A stretch of 64,000 nucleotides of DNA from Desulfobotulus pelophilus (GCF_026155325.1 NZ_JAPFPW010000013.1:32818-96817), one strand, 5' to 3'. Shown: positions 1-9,244, counted from the stretch's first letter. Program-made: numbers and translations. The notes: a model not told the origin generated them from the sequence alone.

Positions 1-331
1 AAACATACTATAAACTAAGCTTTCTTTTGTGAGGATGCAAGGATCCGGCTTGCCCTTATGGTTCTGTTTCGTGTATTCTGATGTTCAATCATCATCCGTT
101 GCATCTTCATGCTCTCTCATCCGTATGTTTCGCTAGAGTCCGTCTGGCGCGTTTTCTCCCTTTGGATGTTTTTTTACAGGCCGGGTCTGTATCCGTCGTG
201 TTGCCTGCAAAAAGCCCCTTTGCAGCGGCTGGCTTCAGCCCGCAACATGGAAAAGCGGTATCCTGGTTTCCGGGTTAGGGAAAGGGATATTCTGACGCGC
301 TGCCCGTCTTTTTTCTTCAGGAGGTGTAGGC
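1..331. other. Leader region without a recognisable gene
   Basis: I see no convincing gene here. Short open frames lack a ribosome-binding site and any recognisable protein. A small GC-rich hairpin (5-bp stem GGCTG/CAGCC, 4-base loop) lies at 227-240. The last bases carry a strong Shine-Dalgarno sequence, AGGAGGTG at 319-326, for the chemoreceptor at 332. No known riboswitch core was recognised by eye. Confidence 0.5.
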
Positions 332-1894
332 ATGGCTTCTTCCCGTATGTCTTTGATGACCCGGATCATCCTGCTTTGCGGTGTCAGCATGGGGCTTCTT
401 TGCGCGCTTTTTTTTTCGGTGTATGCTTGGAATTTTCGCATGAAAACCATTGATGCTTTTGTGGAAAAGGCCAGAGCTATCTGTCTTATGGCGGAATCTG
501 TGAGGGAGTCAATGGATGACAAATGGGAAAGGGGGATGTTTTCTGTTGAAATACTGAATACGTTTGCCAAAAAACCTGATGGTATGAGCGCCATTCTGGG
601 GGCTGTGCCTGTGGTAACGGCATGGGAAGCGGCCATGAAAAAGGCCGATGCCGGAGGGTATGAGTTCCGGGTTCCCAAATTTTCACCCAGAAATCCGAAA
701 AATATGCCGGATTACGGAAGCGGGAGTACTGTGGAGGCGGATGCGCTTCGTCGCATGGCCGGGGAAAATCTCTCGGAATACTATGTTGTTGATGAGGATA
801 TGAATGCTGTGCGGTACTTTCTTCCCGTCCGGCTCTCGGAAACCTGTCTGTATTGCCATGGCGATCCGGCCCTTTCTTCCGTGTACTGGGGCCGAAGTGA
901 CGGCAGGGATATTACGGGTGGCCCCATGGAAGGATGGGAAGCCGGGGACATGCACGGAGCTTTTGAGGTGATACAGTTTCTGGATGAGGCCGACCGGGAG
1001 ATCCGGCGCAATCTCATGGCCGCCGTTCTGTTTGGTGTGGCCGGTATTGGTCTTGCCGTCTCAGGCTTTGCCCTTTTTGTTTACAAGGGTGTTTCCAGGC
1101 CCGTTGCCCGGATTGTTTGCGACCTCCAGGGATGTGTTTCCCAGGTGGCAGAGGGGTCAGGAGAGGTTGCCAATTCCAGCCAGAGTCTGGCAGAGGGGGC
1201 TTCCAGTCAGGCGGCATCCATTGAACAGACGGCCGCTTCATTGGAAGAAATGGCTTCCCAGGTGGCAAGAACGGCCGAAAATGCCCGTAAGGCAGACACG
1301 TTGATGCAATCCGTTGGAAAGGAAGTGGGCCACTCCGAGCGTGCCATGAAGGATCTGCAGGATGCCATGGATGCCATTGCGCGTGTGGGTGAGGAAGCGT
1401 CGGAGATTGTCGGATCCATCGATGCCATTGCTTTTCAGACCAATCTGCTGGCTTTGAACGCTGCTGTCGAAGCCGCACGAGCAGGACAGGCCGGTGCTGG
1501 CTTCTCTGTGGTAGCGGGGGAGGTGAGGCGTCTTTCCCTGCAGGCTGCCAAAGCATCCCAGCATTCCGGAGATCTGATTGGTGAAATTCAGAAACGCGTG
1601 AGAAGGGGGGGGGAGGTGACGGGTGCTGCAGGAGAGGCTTTTATACGGGTAAGTGGTCAGGCCCGTACGGTGGCCGAACTTCTTGGCGAAATTGCCTGTG
1701 CGGCATCGGAACAGGCGGATGGTATTTCCCAGATTAATAAGGCTGTGGCAGCCATGGAATCTGTGGTGCAGAACACGGCAGCCATTTCGGAAGAGTCAGC
1801 CAGTGCTTCAGAGGAAATGAGCGCACAGGCTAATTTTATGGAGGCCGTTGTGAGAGATCTTCAGGAAGTGGTGCAGGGTAATAAAAAAAGCTGA
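332..1894 (+). CDS. Methyl-accepting chemotaxis protein with periplasmic haem-c domain
   Basis: This inner-membrane chemoreceptor probably senses redox state or a haem ligand and signals to CheA/CheW. The 520-residue protein has a transmembrane segment at about 10-32, a periplasmic domain, a second transmembrane segment at about 228-251 and a long cytoplasmic coiled coil. The periplasmic domain contains the c-type haem motif CLYCH at 172-176, in a layout like the Tll0287/DUF3365 family. The conserved signalling hairpin lies near 364-402 ([18 protein letters not shown]). No clear HAMP domain is visible. The start is ATG 332, preceded by AGGAGGTG. The next gene encodes an octahaem cytochrome, so a shared respiratory theme is likely, though the true ligand cannot be told from sequence. 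Confidence 0.93.
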   Translation: MASSRMSLMTRIILLCGVSMGLLCALFFSVYAWNFRMKTIDAFVEKARAICLMAESVRESMDDKWERGMFSVEILNTFAKKPDGMSAILGAVPVVTAWEAAMKKADAGGYEFRVPKFSPRNPKNMPDYGSGSTVEADALRRMAGENLSEYYVVDEDMNAVRYFLPVRLSETCLYCHGDPALSSVYWGRSDGRDITGGPMEGWEAGDMHGAFEVIQFLDEADREIRRNLMAAVLFGVAGIGLAVSGFALFVYKGVSRPVARIVCDLQGCVSQVAEGSGEVANSSQSLAEGASSQAASIEQTAASLEEMASQVARTAENARKADTLMQSVGKEVGHSERAMKDLQDAMDAIARVGEEASEIVGSIDAIAFQTNLLALNAAVEAARAGQAGAGFSVVAGEVRRLSLQAAKASQHSGDLIGEIQKRVRRGGEVTGAAGEAFIRVSGQARTVAELLGEIACAASEQADGISQINKAVAAMESVVQNTAAISEESASASEEMSAQANFMEAVVRDLQEVVQGNKKS

Positions 1895-1906
1895 GCTGTT
1901 TTTTTT
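1883..1906 (+). terminator. Weak A/T-rich terminator after the chemoreceptor
   Basis: A run of seven A, the short stem AGC-TGA-GCT and a run of eight T span the chemoreceptor stop codon. The stem is mostly A-T with a one-base bulge, so termination may be inefficient. Confidence 0.35.
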
Positions 1907-1980
1907 GTAACCATTCTGGATACAGCGCCTCTTGATTGAAAATGTTCGTCAATCATTCAAGGATATGGGGGGAGGCAGGT

Positions 1981-3552
1981 ATGCAAAAAAAGCAGGCAGG
2001 ATGGTATTTTGCTGTGTTTGGCGCCATGATTTTTGGAGGGTGGGCGGCGGCATCAACGGTAAGTACGGCAGACCACAGCCGGTTTGAACAGTTGAAAAAG
2101 GAATTTGCCTCCGGTCCGGAAGTAACCATGGCCTGCCTGAGCTGCCATAATGAGGCCGGAAGTCAGTTTATGAAAACCATTCACTGGACATGGATCTGCC
2201 CTGAGTCCGGCGATGGGAAGCTGGGAAAAGCGGGAAAATCGTTAAACAATTACTGTATCAGTATTCCAGAGAATGAGGCGCGTTGCACCTCATGCCATGC
2301 GGGTTACGGATGGAGGGATGATTCCTTTGATTTTTCAAAGGAAGAAAACATTGATTGTCTGGTCTGCCATGAACAGACGGGTACTTATAAAAAATATCCC
2401 ACGGCAGCGGGGTATCCAGTGGATCAACCCACCCGTTTTCCTGCCAGTGGTGAATTGTTTGAGCCGCCGGACTGGAGTGCCGTTGCCCAGAGTGTGGCAA
2501 GGCCGGGAAGGGCAAACTGTGGTACCTGCCATTTCTATGGGGGGGGTGGTGACGGTGTCAAGCATGGGGATCTGGATTCCTCTCTGTTTTATCCTCCCAA
2601 AGAGCTGGATGTGCATATGTCCGAAGACGGCGGTGGCTTTGCCTGCATTCGTTGCCATACTACCGTTGCCCACAGGATCAGCGGACGCTGTTATCAGACT
2701 CCGGCCGTGGAGGAACATAAAAGCCTGATTGAAGATGATCTGACCTCCCGTATTACCTGTGTGGCATGTCATAGCAGCAGCCCCCATGCAGAAACAGCCA
2801 AGCTCAATGACCATACGGACAAGGTGGCCTGTCAGACCTGTCACATTCCCGCCTATGCCAGAGGAGGCGTACCCACTAAAATGCTCTGGGACTGGTCCGA
2901 AGCGGGACAGTTGAAAGAGGGCAGGCCTTATAAGGTTGCCGGAGATCTGGGGCGGCCGGTGTACGACAGCCAGAAGGGCGTGTTTGAATGGGCGGAAAAT
3001 GAGGTTCCTGAATACGGCTGGTTCAAGGGAGTGATACGTAACACTCTGGTCACGGACATCATTGATCCCGATACCGTTGTGGGGGTGAACTATGTGGATA
3101 CAAAACCTTCCGATCCCAATGCACGAATCTATCCCTTCAAGGTACACAGAGGAATTCAGCCCTATGATGCGGAGCTGAACACCCTGGTTTTTCCAAAGCT
3201 CTTTGGTCCTAAGGGCAGCGGGGCTTACTGGTCGGATTTTGACTGGGTTGTATCCATTCAAAAGGGAATGGCTTCAAGGGATCTGCCTTTCAGCGGAGAG
3301 GTTGGTTTTGTGGAAACCACCTTCCGGTATCCCATCACCCATATGGTGGCGCCGAAAGATCAGGCCCTTTCCTGCGGCGAATGTCATGTACGGGAAGGGA
3401 GCCGTCTTGCAGGAATTTCCGGTGTGTACATTCCCGGCCGTGACAGTGGAGGCCCTTTGTCCAAGGCGGGGTGGATGCTGACGGCCTTTTCCATTCTGGG
3501 GGTGGGGCTCCATGCTTTTCTACGTATCAGCGGATGGGGGGGGAAAAAGTGA
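1981..3552 (+). CDS. Octahaem c-type cytochrome, tetrathionate-reductase (OTR) family
   Basis: This is a periplasmic multihaem electron carrier or reductase. Eight CXXCH motifs are visible in order: CLSCH, CTSCH, CLVCH, CGTCH, CIRCH, CVACH, CQTCH and CGECH, matching the octahaem tetrathionate reductase family. Family members reduce tetrathionate, nitrite or hydroxylamine in vitro, so the physiological substrate here is not decided. An N-terminal signal sequence and a C-terminal hydrophobic helix (AFSILGVGLHAF) suggest membrane anchoring. I chose ATG 1981 over ATG 1936 because GGGGGGAGG lies just before it. The product is 523 residues. The last 4 bases overlap the start of the cytochrome b gene, which suggests translational coupling and a two-subunit quinol-linked complex. 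Confidence 0.9.
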   Translation: MQKKQAGWYFAVFGAMIFGGWAAASTVSTADHSRFEQLKKEFASGPEVTMACLSCHNEAGSQFMKTIHWTWICPESGDGKLGKAGKSLNNYCISIPENEARCTSCHAGYGWRDDSFDFSKEENIDCLVCHEQTGTYKKYPTAAGYPVDQPTRFPASGELFEPPDWSAVAQSVARPGRANCGTCHFYGGGGDGVKHGDLDSSLFYPPKELDVHMSEDGGGFACIRCHTTVAHRISGRCYQTPAVEEHKSLIEDDLTSRITCVACHSSSPHAETAKLNDHTDKVACQTCHIPAYARGGVPTKMLWDWSEAGQLKEGRPYKVAGDLGRPVYDSQKGVFEWAENEVPEYGWFKGVIRNTLVTDIIDPDTVVGVNYVDTKPSDPNARIYPFKVHRGIQPYDAELNTLVFPKLFGPKGSGAYWSDFDWVVSIQKGMASRDLPFSGEVGFVETTFRYPITHMVAPKDQALSCGECHVREGSRLAGISGVYIPGRDSGGPLSKAGWMLTAFSILGVGLHAFLRISGWGGKK

Positions 3553-4160
3553 AATCCATTTATCTGTATACCCGTTTTGAACGTTTCTGGCACTGGGCCC
3601 AGGCCCTTCTCATCGGCGGACTTCTCTGGACAGGCTTTGCCGTTCACGGAGATTTGCCATGGCCGGATTTTCATACGGCCGTTATCTGGCACAACCGTCT
3701 GGGTATTACATGGCTGATTCTGTTTGCCTTCATTCTCTTCTGGGAAGCTACCACGGGTGAGTGGCGGCACTATGTTCCTACCACCCGCAAGCTTTTTGCT
3801 GTGGGCCGGTATTATCTTGTGGGAATTTTCAGGGGTGAACCCCACCCTGTTGCCAAAACGGCTGAAGCCAAGCATAATCCCCTGCAGCGTCTCACCTATC
3901 TTGGCGTTGCCGTTGCCATCGTTCCTGTACAGGTGGTTACAGGGCTTCTGTACTGGACCTACAATGACTGGCACCTTTTGGGCTTTTCCATGAATTTAGG
4001 GGTTCTGGCCTTTCTGCATGTGGCAGGAGCTTTTCTGTTTCTGATGTTTCTTGTGATTCATGTGTACATGATTACCACAGGCCATACACCCTTTGCCCAT
4101 CTGAAAGCCATGGTAACGGGGTGGGAAGAGGTCCATGGTCCGGATAAGCCTCCGCATTAA
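3549..4160 (+). CDS. Cytochrome b561-type membrane subunit
   Basis: This 203-residue integral membrane protein should bind two b-type haems and pass electrons from the quinone pool to the octahaem cytochrome encoded upstream. It has about four hydrophobic helices with conserved histidines, including FWHWAQ near the N-terminus, IWHNRLG, and FLHVAG/VIHVYM in the last helices, typical of the b561/FdnI fold. The GTG start at 3549 overlaps the preceding TGA (GTGA) and has a G-rich Shine-Dalgarno sequence just upstream. ATG 3534 is an alternative. A terminator follows, so the two genes form a compact unit. Confidence 0.88.
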   Translation: MKSIYLYTRFERFWHWAQALLIGGLLWTGFAVHGDLPWPDFHTAVIWHNRLGITWLILFAFILFWEATTGEWRHYVPTTRKLFAVGRYYLVGIFRGEPHPVAKTAEAKHNPLQRLTYLGVAVAIVPVQVVTGLLYWTYNDWHLLGFSMNLGVLAFLHVAGAFLFLMFLVIHVYMITTGHTPFAHLKAMVTGWEEVHGPDKPPH

Positions 4161-4202
4161 AAGGCTGGTTGCCTTGTTGATGCCTGAATGGTAAAAGTGA
4201 AA

Positions 4203-4233
4203 AAAATGGCCCCTTTCCGGGGCTGTTTTTTTG
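4203..4233 (+). terminator. Rho-independent terminator of the cytochrome unit
   Basis: The stem GCCCC/GGGGC with a five-base loop is flanked by an A-run on the left and seven T on the right. It ends the octahaem-cytochrome b unit and separates it from the DHH gene. Confidence 0.8.
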
Positions 4234-4272
4234 GTGAAACACGGATACTCAACCCGTGAAAGGAAAAAAGGC

Positions 4273-5292
4273 ATGACCCTTTCTGCTGCCGAAAAAGTAC
4301 GGCGTTTCTATGCCTGTTTTACGGGAGAGGATCAGGTTCTGATCCTTATCAATGCAGATCCTGATGCCATGGCCAGTGCTATGGCCGTAAAGCGTTTGCT
4401 CTGGCGCCGGGTGGCCGGTGTCACCATTACCCATGTGAATGATATCCAGCGTCCGGACAATCAGTCCATGATCCGGCTTCTGGGTATCAGGATGGTGCAC
4501 TTCCGGGACCTGCCGAACTGGCGCTACAGCCGCATTGTTCTTGTGGATTCCCAGCCCGATCACCATGATTGTTTTGCCCTGTTCCGGCCGGATGTTCTGA
4601 TTGATCATCATCCGGAATCCTGTGTTGTGGGTCGCTTCTGTGATGTCCGTCCCAAATACGGGGCTACGGCTACCATTCTGACGGAATACCTGCGGGCTGC
4701 CCGCATTGTTCCGTCATCCAGGCTGGCGACAGCTCTTTATTATGGTATCAAGACGGATACGGCCGATTTTCAGCGGAAGACCATCATGGAGGACGTGAAG
4801 GCTTTCCAGTATCTTTTCCGGTACATGAATCCCCAGTTGGAAAGAAGGATAGAAAATGCGGAAATTCCTCTGGAAACCCTGGATGTTTTTGAAAAGGCCC
4901 TTAAGTGCAGGGTAATGAGGGGAAACCGATTGTATGCCCACCTTGGTGATGTGATAAGCCCTGATGTCTGCGTACAGCTGGCGGATTTTTTCATGCGTGT
5001 GGATGTGGTGAGCTGGACCATTATTTCCGGTGTCTATGACAAAAAACTGATCATTATTTTCCGCAATGACGGCATTCGTCGGTCGGCGGGTATCGTGGCA
5101 GCGGCCAGTTTCGGAAAAATAGGATCCGCAGGGGGGCACAAGGGTGCTGCACGGGCGGAAATTCCCCTTATTGTACTGGAAAAACAGGTAAACGTCAAAG
5201 ACAGCAGAAAGCTTGCTGCCTGGATCCGGGATCATGTGGAAATCCGTACCCAGAAGAAAAGCAGGCCGGAGAAGGCGGAACCATGCGGATAA
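4273..5292 (+). CDS. DHH/DHHA1 family phosphoesterase (NrnA-like)
   Basis: This is probably a cytoplasmic Mn-dependent phosphodiesterase acting on short oligonucleotides, cyclic-dinucleotide products or PAP, as NrnA-type proteins do. The 339-residue protein shows DHH motifs: ADPDAMASA at about 29-37, VDSQP at 91-95 and the name-giving DHH at 111-113. A C-terminal DHHA1 segment carries GSAGGHKGAAR. The first motif is often written HxxPDxD, and here an Asn sits where His is frequent. ATG 4273 was chosen because upstream in-frame starts fall inside the preceding terminator. The 3' end overlaps the next gene by 10 bases. Confidence 0.85.
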   Translation: MTLSAAEKVRRFYACFTGEDQVLILINADPDAMASAMAVKRLLWRRVAGVTITHVNDIQRPDNQSMIRLLGIRMVHFRDLPNWRYSRIVLVDSQPDHHDCFALFRPDVLIDHHPESCVVGRFCDVRPKYGATATILTEYLRAARIVPSSRLATALYYGIKTDTADFQRKTIMEDVKAFQYLFRYMNPQLERRIENAEIPLETLDVFEKALKCRVMRGNRLYAHLGDVISPDVCVQLADFFMRVDVVSWTIISGVYDKKLIIIFRNDGIRRSAGIVAAASFGKIGSAGGHKGAARAEIPLIVLEKQVNVKDSRKLAAWIRDHVEIRTQKKSRPEKAEPCG

Positions 5293-6041
5293 TCCTGCTG
5301 GGTTCCGGTACCTGTGTGCCACGGCTGGACCGTGCCTGCAGTGCCCTTCTGGTGGAGGTTTCAGGCCTGAAGATTCTGGTAGACTGCGGCCTTGGCACCA
5401 TGCACCGGCTTCTTGCCGCTGGTACGGAACCTTCTGATGTGGATCTTCTTTTTTTGACCCATTTTCATCCGGATCATACGGGGGAACTGGTTTCCCTCCT
5501 TTTTTCCGGTAAATATGCGGGGGCCAGAGGTCGCAGCAAAAAACTTGTACTAGCCGGAGGGAAGGGTCTTGGGGAGTTTTGCAGGGGGCTTGGCCGGGTT
5601 TACGGAGAATGGGTGGATGGGGGAGGGCTTCTTGAAGTAAAAGAAATCCCCATGGTAACTCAATTCTTATGGTCCGTGGGTGAGGTGCAGCTGGGATGCA
5701 CACCCGTAAATCACCGGCCCGAAAGCCTTGCCATCAGCGTGGGCCACCATGGGCGGAGGCTGGTGGTTTCGGGTGACACGGATATCTGTCCGCCACTGGC
5801 TGCCTTTTCTTCTGGTGCAGATCTTTTGGTCTGTGAGGCGGCTATGCCCGATAGTATGAAGGTGGATGGGCACCTGACTCCGGCTCTGGCCGGAGCACTG
5901 GCGCAGGAGGCCGGGGTGGCAAAACTTGTGCTGACCCATCTGTATCCAGAGTGTGAGGGTACGGATGTGGTGGCAGGAGCCAAACGTTTCTTTGATGGTT
6001 CTGTATGGGTGGCCTCGGATTTGATGACTTTGGACCTGTGA
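5283..6041 (+). CDS. Metallo-beta-lactamase fold hydrolase (RNase Z-like)
   Basis: This 252-residue cytoplasmic enzyme has the metallo-beta-lactamase fold. The metal-binding motif THFHPDHTGE lies at 59-68, followed by a GDTD segment and a late THLYPE histidine motif. The N-terminus, MRIILLGSGTCVPR, resembles RNase Z and related phosphodiesterases. The exosite arm of true tRNase Z is not obvious, so a general MBL phosphodiesterase is the safer name. It overlaps the DHH gene by 10 bases, and sirC starts 6 bases later. Pairing with a DHH enzyme suggests a shared role in nucleotide or RNA turnover, which is inference. Confidence 0.82.
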   Translation: MRIILLGSGTCVPRLDRACSALLVEVSGLKILVDCGLGTMHRLLAAGTEPSDVDLLFLTHFHPDHTGELVSLLFSGKYAGARGRSKKLVLAGGKGLGEFCRGLGRVYGEWVDGGGLLEVKEIPMVTQFLWSVGEVQLGCTPVNHRPESLAISVGHHGRRLVVSGDTDICPPLAAFSSGADLLVCEAAMPDSMKVDGHLTPALAGALAQEAGVAKLVLTHLYPECEGTDVVAGAKRFFDGSVWVASDLMTLDL

Positions 6042-6047
6042 GGGGAT

Positions 6048-6767
6048 GTGAACTATCCGCTTTTTATGCATATGGAAGGGATTCCCTGTCTTGTGGTTGG
6101 AGGGGGGCGTGTCGGGTTGCGAAAAGCCAGAGGGCTTCTGTCTGCCGGTGCCAGGGTGGTGGTGGTGGAGCCAGCACCCTGTTCTGAACTGATCCGTATG
6201 GCAAGGGACGGACTGCTGGAGCTTCGCTCCAGATTTTTTGAAGCAGGGGATCTGGAAGGTATGCGCCTTGTTTTTGCTGCCACCCATAACGCAGCAGCGA
6301 ATGCCATGGTGGCCCGGGAATCCCGCAGCCATGGTATTTTCTGTAACATAGCCGATGATCCTTCAGGCTCTGATTTTTTTCTGCCTGCTCTGGTGCAGCG
6401 CGGTGATCTTACCCTGGCCATTTCTACGGGTGGGCGCAGCCCGGCCCTGGCCCGTAAGCTGCGTATGGACCTGGAGGCCTGCTTTGATGAAGGGTACCAG
6501 CCTTTTCTGGAGATCATGGGAAGGGTGCGGCAGTACCTGCTGGCCAGGGAGCATAATCCGGACAGGCACAGGGATATTTTTCGTTTTCTGGTGGAAGGGC
6601 CTCTTCTCTCCCATATCAGAAACAGAGACAGGCAGGCCATGGTGCGTCTGTTGAGCCCCTTTGTGGGAGATGGTGCGGAAGAACTGGTTTTTTCAGTGAT
6701 CAGGGACAATGATGTCCGGAATGCTCCGGAAAATTCGGAGAGACATCGGAAGGAAGAGGATTCATGA
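6048..6767 (+). CDS. Precorrin-2 dehydrogenase / sirohydrochlorin ferrochelatase
   Basis: This enzyme oxidises precorrin-2 to sirohydrochlorin and may insert iron to give siroheme, the cofactor of dissimilatory sulfite reductase. In sulfate reducers siroheme is also a precursor of haem. The 239-residue protein has the NAD-binding motif VVGGGRVGLRKA at about 17-28 and the conserved segment STGGRSPALARKLR, as in the N-terminal half of CysG and in Met8. There is no uroporphyrinogen methyltransferase domain. It starts at GTG 6048 and overlaps the ccsA start by 4 bases. The neighbours CcsA and HemA confirm a tetrapyrrole operon. Confidence 0.9.
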   Translation: MNYPLFMHMEGIPCLVVGGGRVGLRKARGLLSAGARVVVVEPAPCSELIRMARDGLLELRSRFFEAGDLEGMRLVFAATHNAAANAMVARESRSHGIFCNIADDPSGSDFFLPALVQRGDLTLAISTGGRSPALARKLRMDLEACFDEGYQPFLEIMGRVRQYLLAREHNPDRHRDIFRFLVEGPLLSHIRNRDRQAMVRLLSPFVGDGAEELVFSVIRDNDVRNAPENSERHRKEEDS

Positions 6768-7579
6768 GTATTGTTGTGATTCTTTATGCCCTGAGTACCC
6801 TTGGCTATCTGGTTTTCCTGCTGTTGAGAAAAGAAGGCTGGCAGAGGGGGGGCTTTGTTCTGCTTTGTGCCGGGTTTCTGGTCCATGCTGTCTGGCTGGG
6901 CAGCCGGTGGGTGAAGGAAGGCCACCTGCCTCTCTTTGACCTTTCGGGTAATCTTTCCTTCAGTGCTTTTATTTTTGCCGGCGTTTTCATTGCCCTGAGG
7001 CATCGCTATCATGTAAAAATTCTGGGTATTTTTGTGGCCAGTGTCACGGCGGGATTAAGTCTTGCCGCATGGCTGACGCCATCGGCTTCTTCCCTTCCGG
7101 AGCCTGCCTATACCAGCCTTTGGGTAGTGGTGCATGTGGCTGCCAGTTTTGCGGGGAATGCTGCCTTTACTCTGGCCTTTGCCGTGGGCGTGCTGTATCT
7201 CCTTCTGGAAAGACGGATCAAAGAAAAGAGAAAGGATATTTTCTTTCGCAGGCTGCCGTCGCTGGAGCTGCTGGACGCAACGGGGCATGCCTGTATTCTT
7301 GTGGGTTTTACTTTCATGACCCTTGGGCTGGCCACGGGAATTCTGTATGCCCGCACGGTATGGGGGCAGTTCTGGAGCTGGGATCCAAAGGAAGTCTGGT
7401 CCCTTGTGGTATGGCTGGTTTATGCGGCCCTGCTTCATGGGCGGCTTTCTTCAGAATGGCGGGGAAGAAAGGCGGCCCGGATGGCTATTGTGGGTTTTCT
7501 TCTGGTTCTGTTCACCTTTCTGGGGGTGAATTTTCTTTTGATGGGACACCATGAAGGCTTTACCCGTATAGGGGCCTGA
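6764..7579 (+). CDS. CcsA/HemX-like cytochrome c assembly membrane protein
   Basis: This polytopic inner-membrane protein of 271 residues should handle haem for attachment to apocytochromes c. It has about eight hydrophobic helices and the tryptophan-rich WWD-type motif WGQFWSWDPKEVWSL that presents haem in CcsA/CcmC/CcmF proteins. Conserved histidines appear before and after the motif (VVHVAAS, GHHEGF). A copy beside hemA is often called HemX. The start overlaps sirC by 4 bases (ATGA), so translation is coupled. Nearby multihaem cytochromes are natural clients. Confidence 0.88.
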   Translation: MSIVVILYALSTLGYLVFLLLRKEGWQRGGFVLLCAGFLVHAVWLGSRWVKEGHLPLFDLSGNLSFSAFIFAGVFIALRHRYHVKILGIFVASVTAGLSLAAWLTPSASSLPEPAYTSLWVVVHVAASFAGNAAFTLAFAVGVLYLLLERRIKEKRKDIFFRRLPSLELLDATGHACILVGFTFMTLGLATGILYARTVWGQFWSWDPKEVWSLVVWLVYAALLHGRLSSEWRGRKAARMAIVGFLLVLFTFLGVNFLLMGHHEGFTRIGA

Positions 7580-7598
7580 TGTCCGGCGTATGACAAAG

Positions 7599-7617
7599 GA
7601 TGCCCCTTCAGGGCATC
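7599..7617 (+). other. Intercistronic hairpin between ccsA and hemA
   Basis: A 7-bp perfect stem, GATGCCC/GGGCATC, with a 5-base loop sits 14 bases before the hemA start. There is no T-run, so it is more likely an mRNA processing or translation-control structure than a terminator. Confidence 0.4.
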
Positions 7618-7630
7618 GGGATGGGATGGC

Positions 7631-8998
7631 ATGGCAAGACTTCCGGGTATTGTTCTTTTTGGAATGAATCACAAAACAGCGGCTCTTGAGGTGCGGGAAA
7701 AGCTGTCACTGAATGCCGATGAAGTGGCTTCCGTGCTTTTGAATCTGAAGATGGCCGGTACAATTTCTGAGCTACTGATCCTTTCCACCTGTAACCGGGT
7801 GGAGTTTCTCCTTGTCACTCCGGATACGGATGAGGCCCGTAAAGAGGTATTGGCTGAGCTTGCATTGCGTAAGGGTGTGGCCCCAGAGTTCTTTGCCTCC
7901 TGTTTTTATCTGTTTGAGGGGCTGGAAGCTGTGCGGCATCTTTTTCGTGTTTCCGCCAGTCTGGATTCCATGGTTCTGGGGGAGCCTCAGATCCTGGGGC
8001 AGGTCAAACAGGCTTATCAACGTTCCACGGCAGCCGGGGCATCCGGTCCCATCCTGAACAGGCTGATGCACCGTGCCTTTCAGGTGGCCAAGCGTATCCG
8101 AACGGAAACGGGCATCGGAGACCATGCCGTTTCCATCAGCTATGCGGCCATAGAGCTGGCAAGAAAAATTTTTGGCTCCCTGGAAGGGCGCAAGGCCATG
8201 CTTCTGGGGGCCGGAGAAATGGCGGAACTGGCTGTGGAGCATCTCCTGCGGCACAGGATCAGTGAGGTTATTGTGGCCAACCGCACCTTTGACAGGGGTT
8301 TTGCCCTGGCGCAGCGGTTCGGTGGGAAAGCCATCCGCTTTGACGATGTACAGGCCACCCTGGGAGATGTGGATATTGTCATCAGCTCCACAGGAGCATC
8401 GGACTATGTAATACGAAAGGCGGACATACGGCCGCTGATGCGAAAAAGACAGAACCGTTCTCTGTTTTTTATCGATATTGCCGTGCCAAGGGATGTGGAC
8501 CCCGCCATCAACTCTCTGGATAATGCCTATGTCTATGACATTGACGATCTTCAGGGCGTTGTGGATGATAACCTTCATGAACGGCAGCAGGAAGCTTCCC
8601 GTGCGGAGGGGATTATTGAGGAGGCGGTGCTGCGTTTTGCCGAGTGGGTGGAAGGGCTGGCACTGGTTCCCACCATCAAAGCCCTGCGTGAAAAGGTTGG
8701 CACCATTCTTGAGGATGAGCTGCGCCGGACCCTGGGAGATGCGGGCCTTCCTTCCGAAGCCATGGACCGTATGGTGGAATCCATGGTGACCAAGATCCTG
8801 CATGATCCCATTTCTCTCCTCAAAAGTGGTGGTATGCATGGCAACAGAGATCGTTATCTTGGCTGGGTACGTCTCCTGTTTTGTCTGGATCCGGTGGAAA
8901 GTGAGGGGCGTTCGGTTCCATCTGTGGATTGTTTTCTGCATCGGGAAGGGGAGGCCTGCGTCTGTAAGCAGAAAACAGGATGGAAGCGATGTTTCTGA
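7631..8998 (+). CDS. hemA: Glutamyl-tRNA reductase
   Basis: HemA reduces glutamyl-tRNA(Glu) to glutamate-1-semialdehyde, the first committed step of C5 tetrapyrrole synthesis. The 455-residue protein carries the catalytic segment STCNRVE with Cys54, the following ECxxL-like region, an NADPH-binding segment (AMLLGAGEMAELAVEHLL) and the C-terminal dimerisation helix ending near DPISLLKSGG. The tail is about 25-40 residues longer than many homologues. The ATG at 7631 is the only in-frame ATG near the domain start. It lies in the same transcription unit as sirC and ccsA, supplying precursors for siroheme and haem. Confidence 0.95.
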   Translation: MARLPGIVLFGMNHKTAALEVREKLSLNADEVASVLLNLKMAGTISELLILSTCNRVEFLLVTPDTDEARKEVLAELALRKGVAPEFFASCFYLFEGLEAVRHLFRVSASLDSMVLGEPQILGQVKQAYQRSTAAGASGPILNRLMHRAFQVAKRIRTETGIGDHAVSISYAAIELARKIFGSLEGRKAMLLGAGEMAELAVEHLLRHRISEVIVANRTFDRGFALAQRFGGKAIRFDDVQATLGDVDIVISSTGASDYVIRKADIRPLMRKRQNRSLFFIDIAVPRDVDPAINSLDNAYVYDIDDLQGVVDDNLHERQQEASRAEGIIEEAVLRFAEWVEGLALVPTIKALREKVGTILEDELRRTLGDAGLPSEAMDRMVESMVTKILHDPISLLKSGGMHGNRDRYLGWVRLLFCLDPVESEGRSVPSVDCFLHREGEACVCKQKTGWKRCF

Positions 8999-9244
8999 GG
9001 GGGCATGGACGGACAGCATAGGGCTGCCTGAAAAGGATTCATAAACAGGAATTATGAGAAACTGTTCTTGAAAAGCAGGGGCTTGGAAGGAAAAGCCCTT
9101 TACATGGAAAAACTCTCTGTGGTATGCAGTCATACTTTTTTATGGGTGGCTATTTTTGATAGTAGTCTGCTTGGTGTGTGATCTGCGTTTTGTGATGAAG
9201 GTTCGGTTTTTTTCCGCCCGATGGGATGTGCGAGGAGGGTTTTC

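Noticed and set aside
1..331. Cyclic-di-GMP or other riboswitch in the chemoreceptor leader
   Set aside because: The conserved GEMM core was not found; only a short hairpin is visible.
9173..9186. GG-N10-GC spacing before dksA, like a sigma-54 promoter
   Set aside because: Only the GG and GC spacing matches; the flanking bases fit poorly (CTGC instead of TTGC), so chance is likely.
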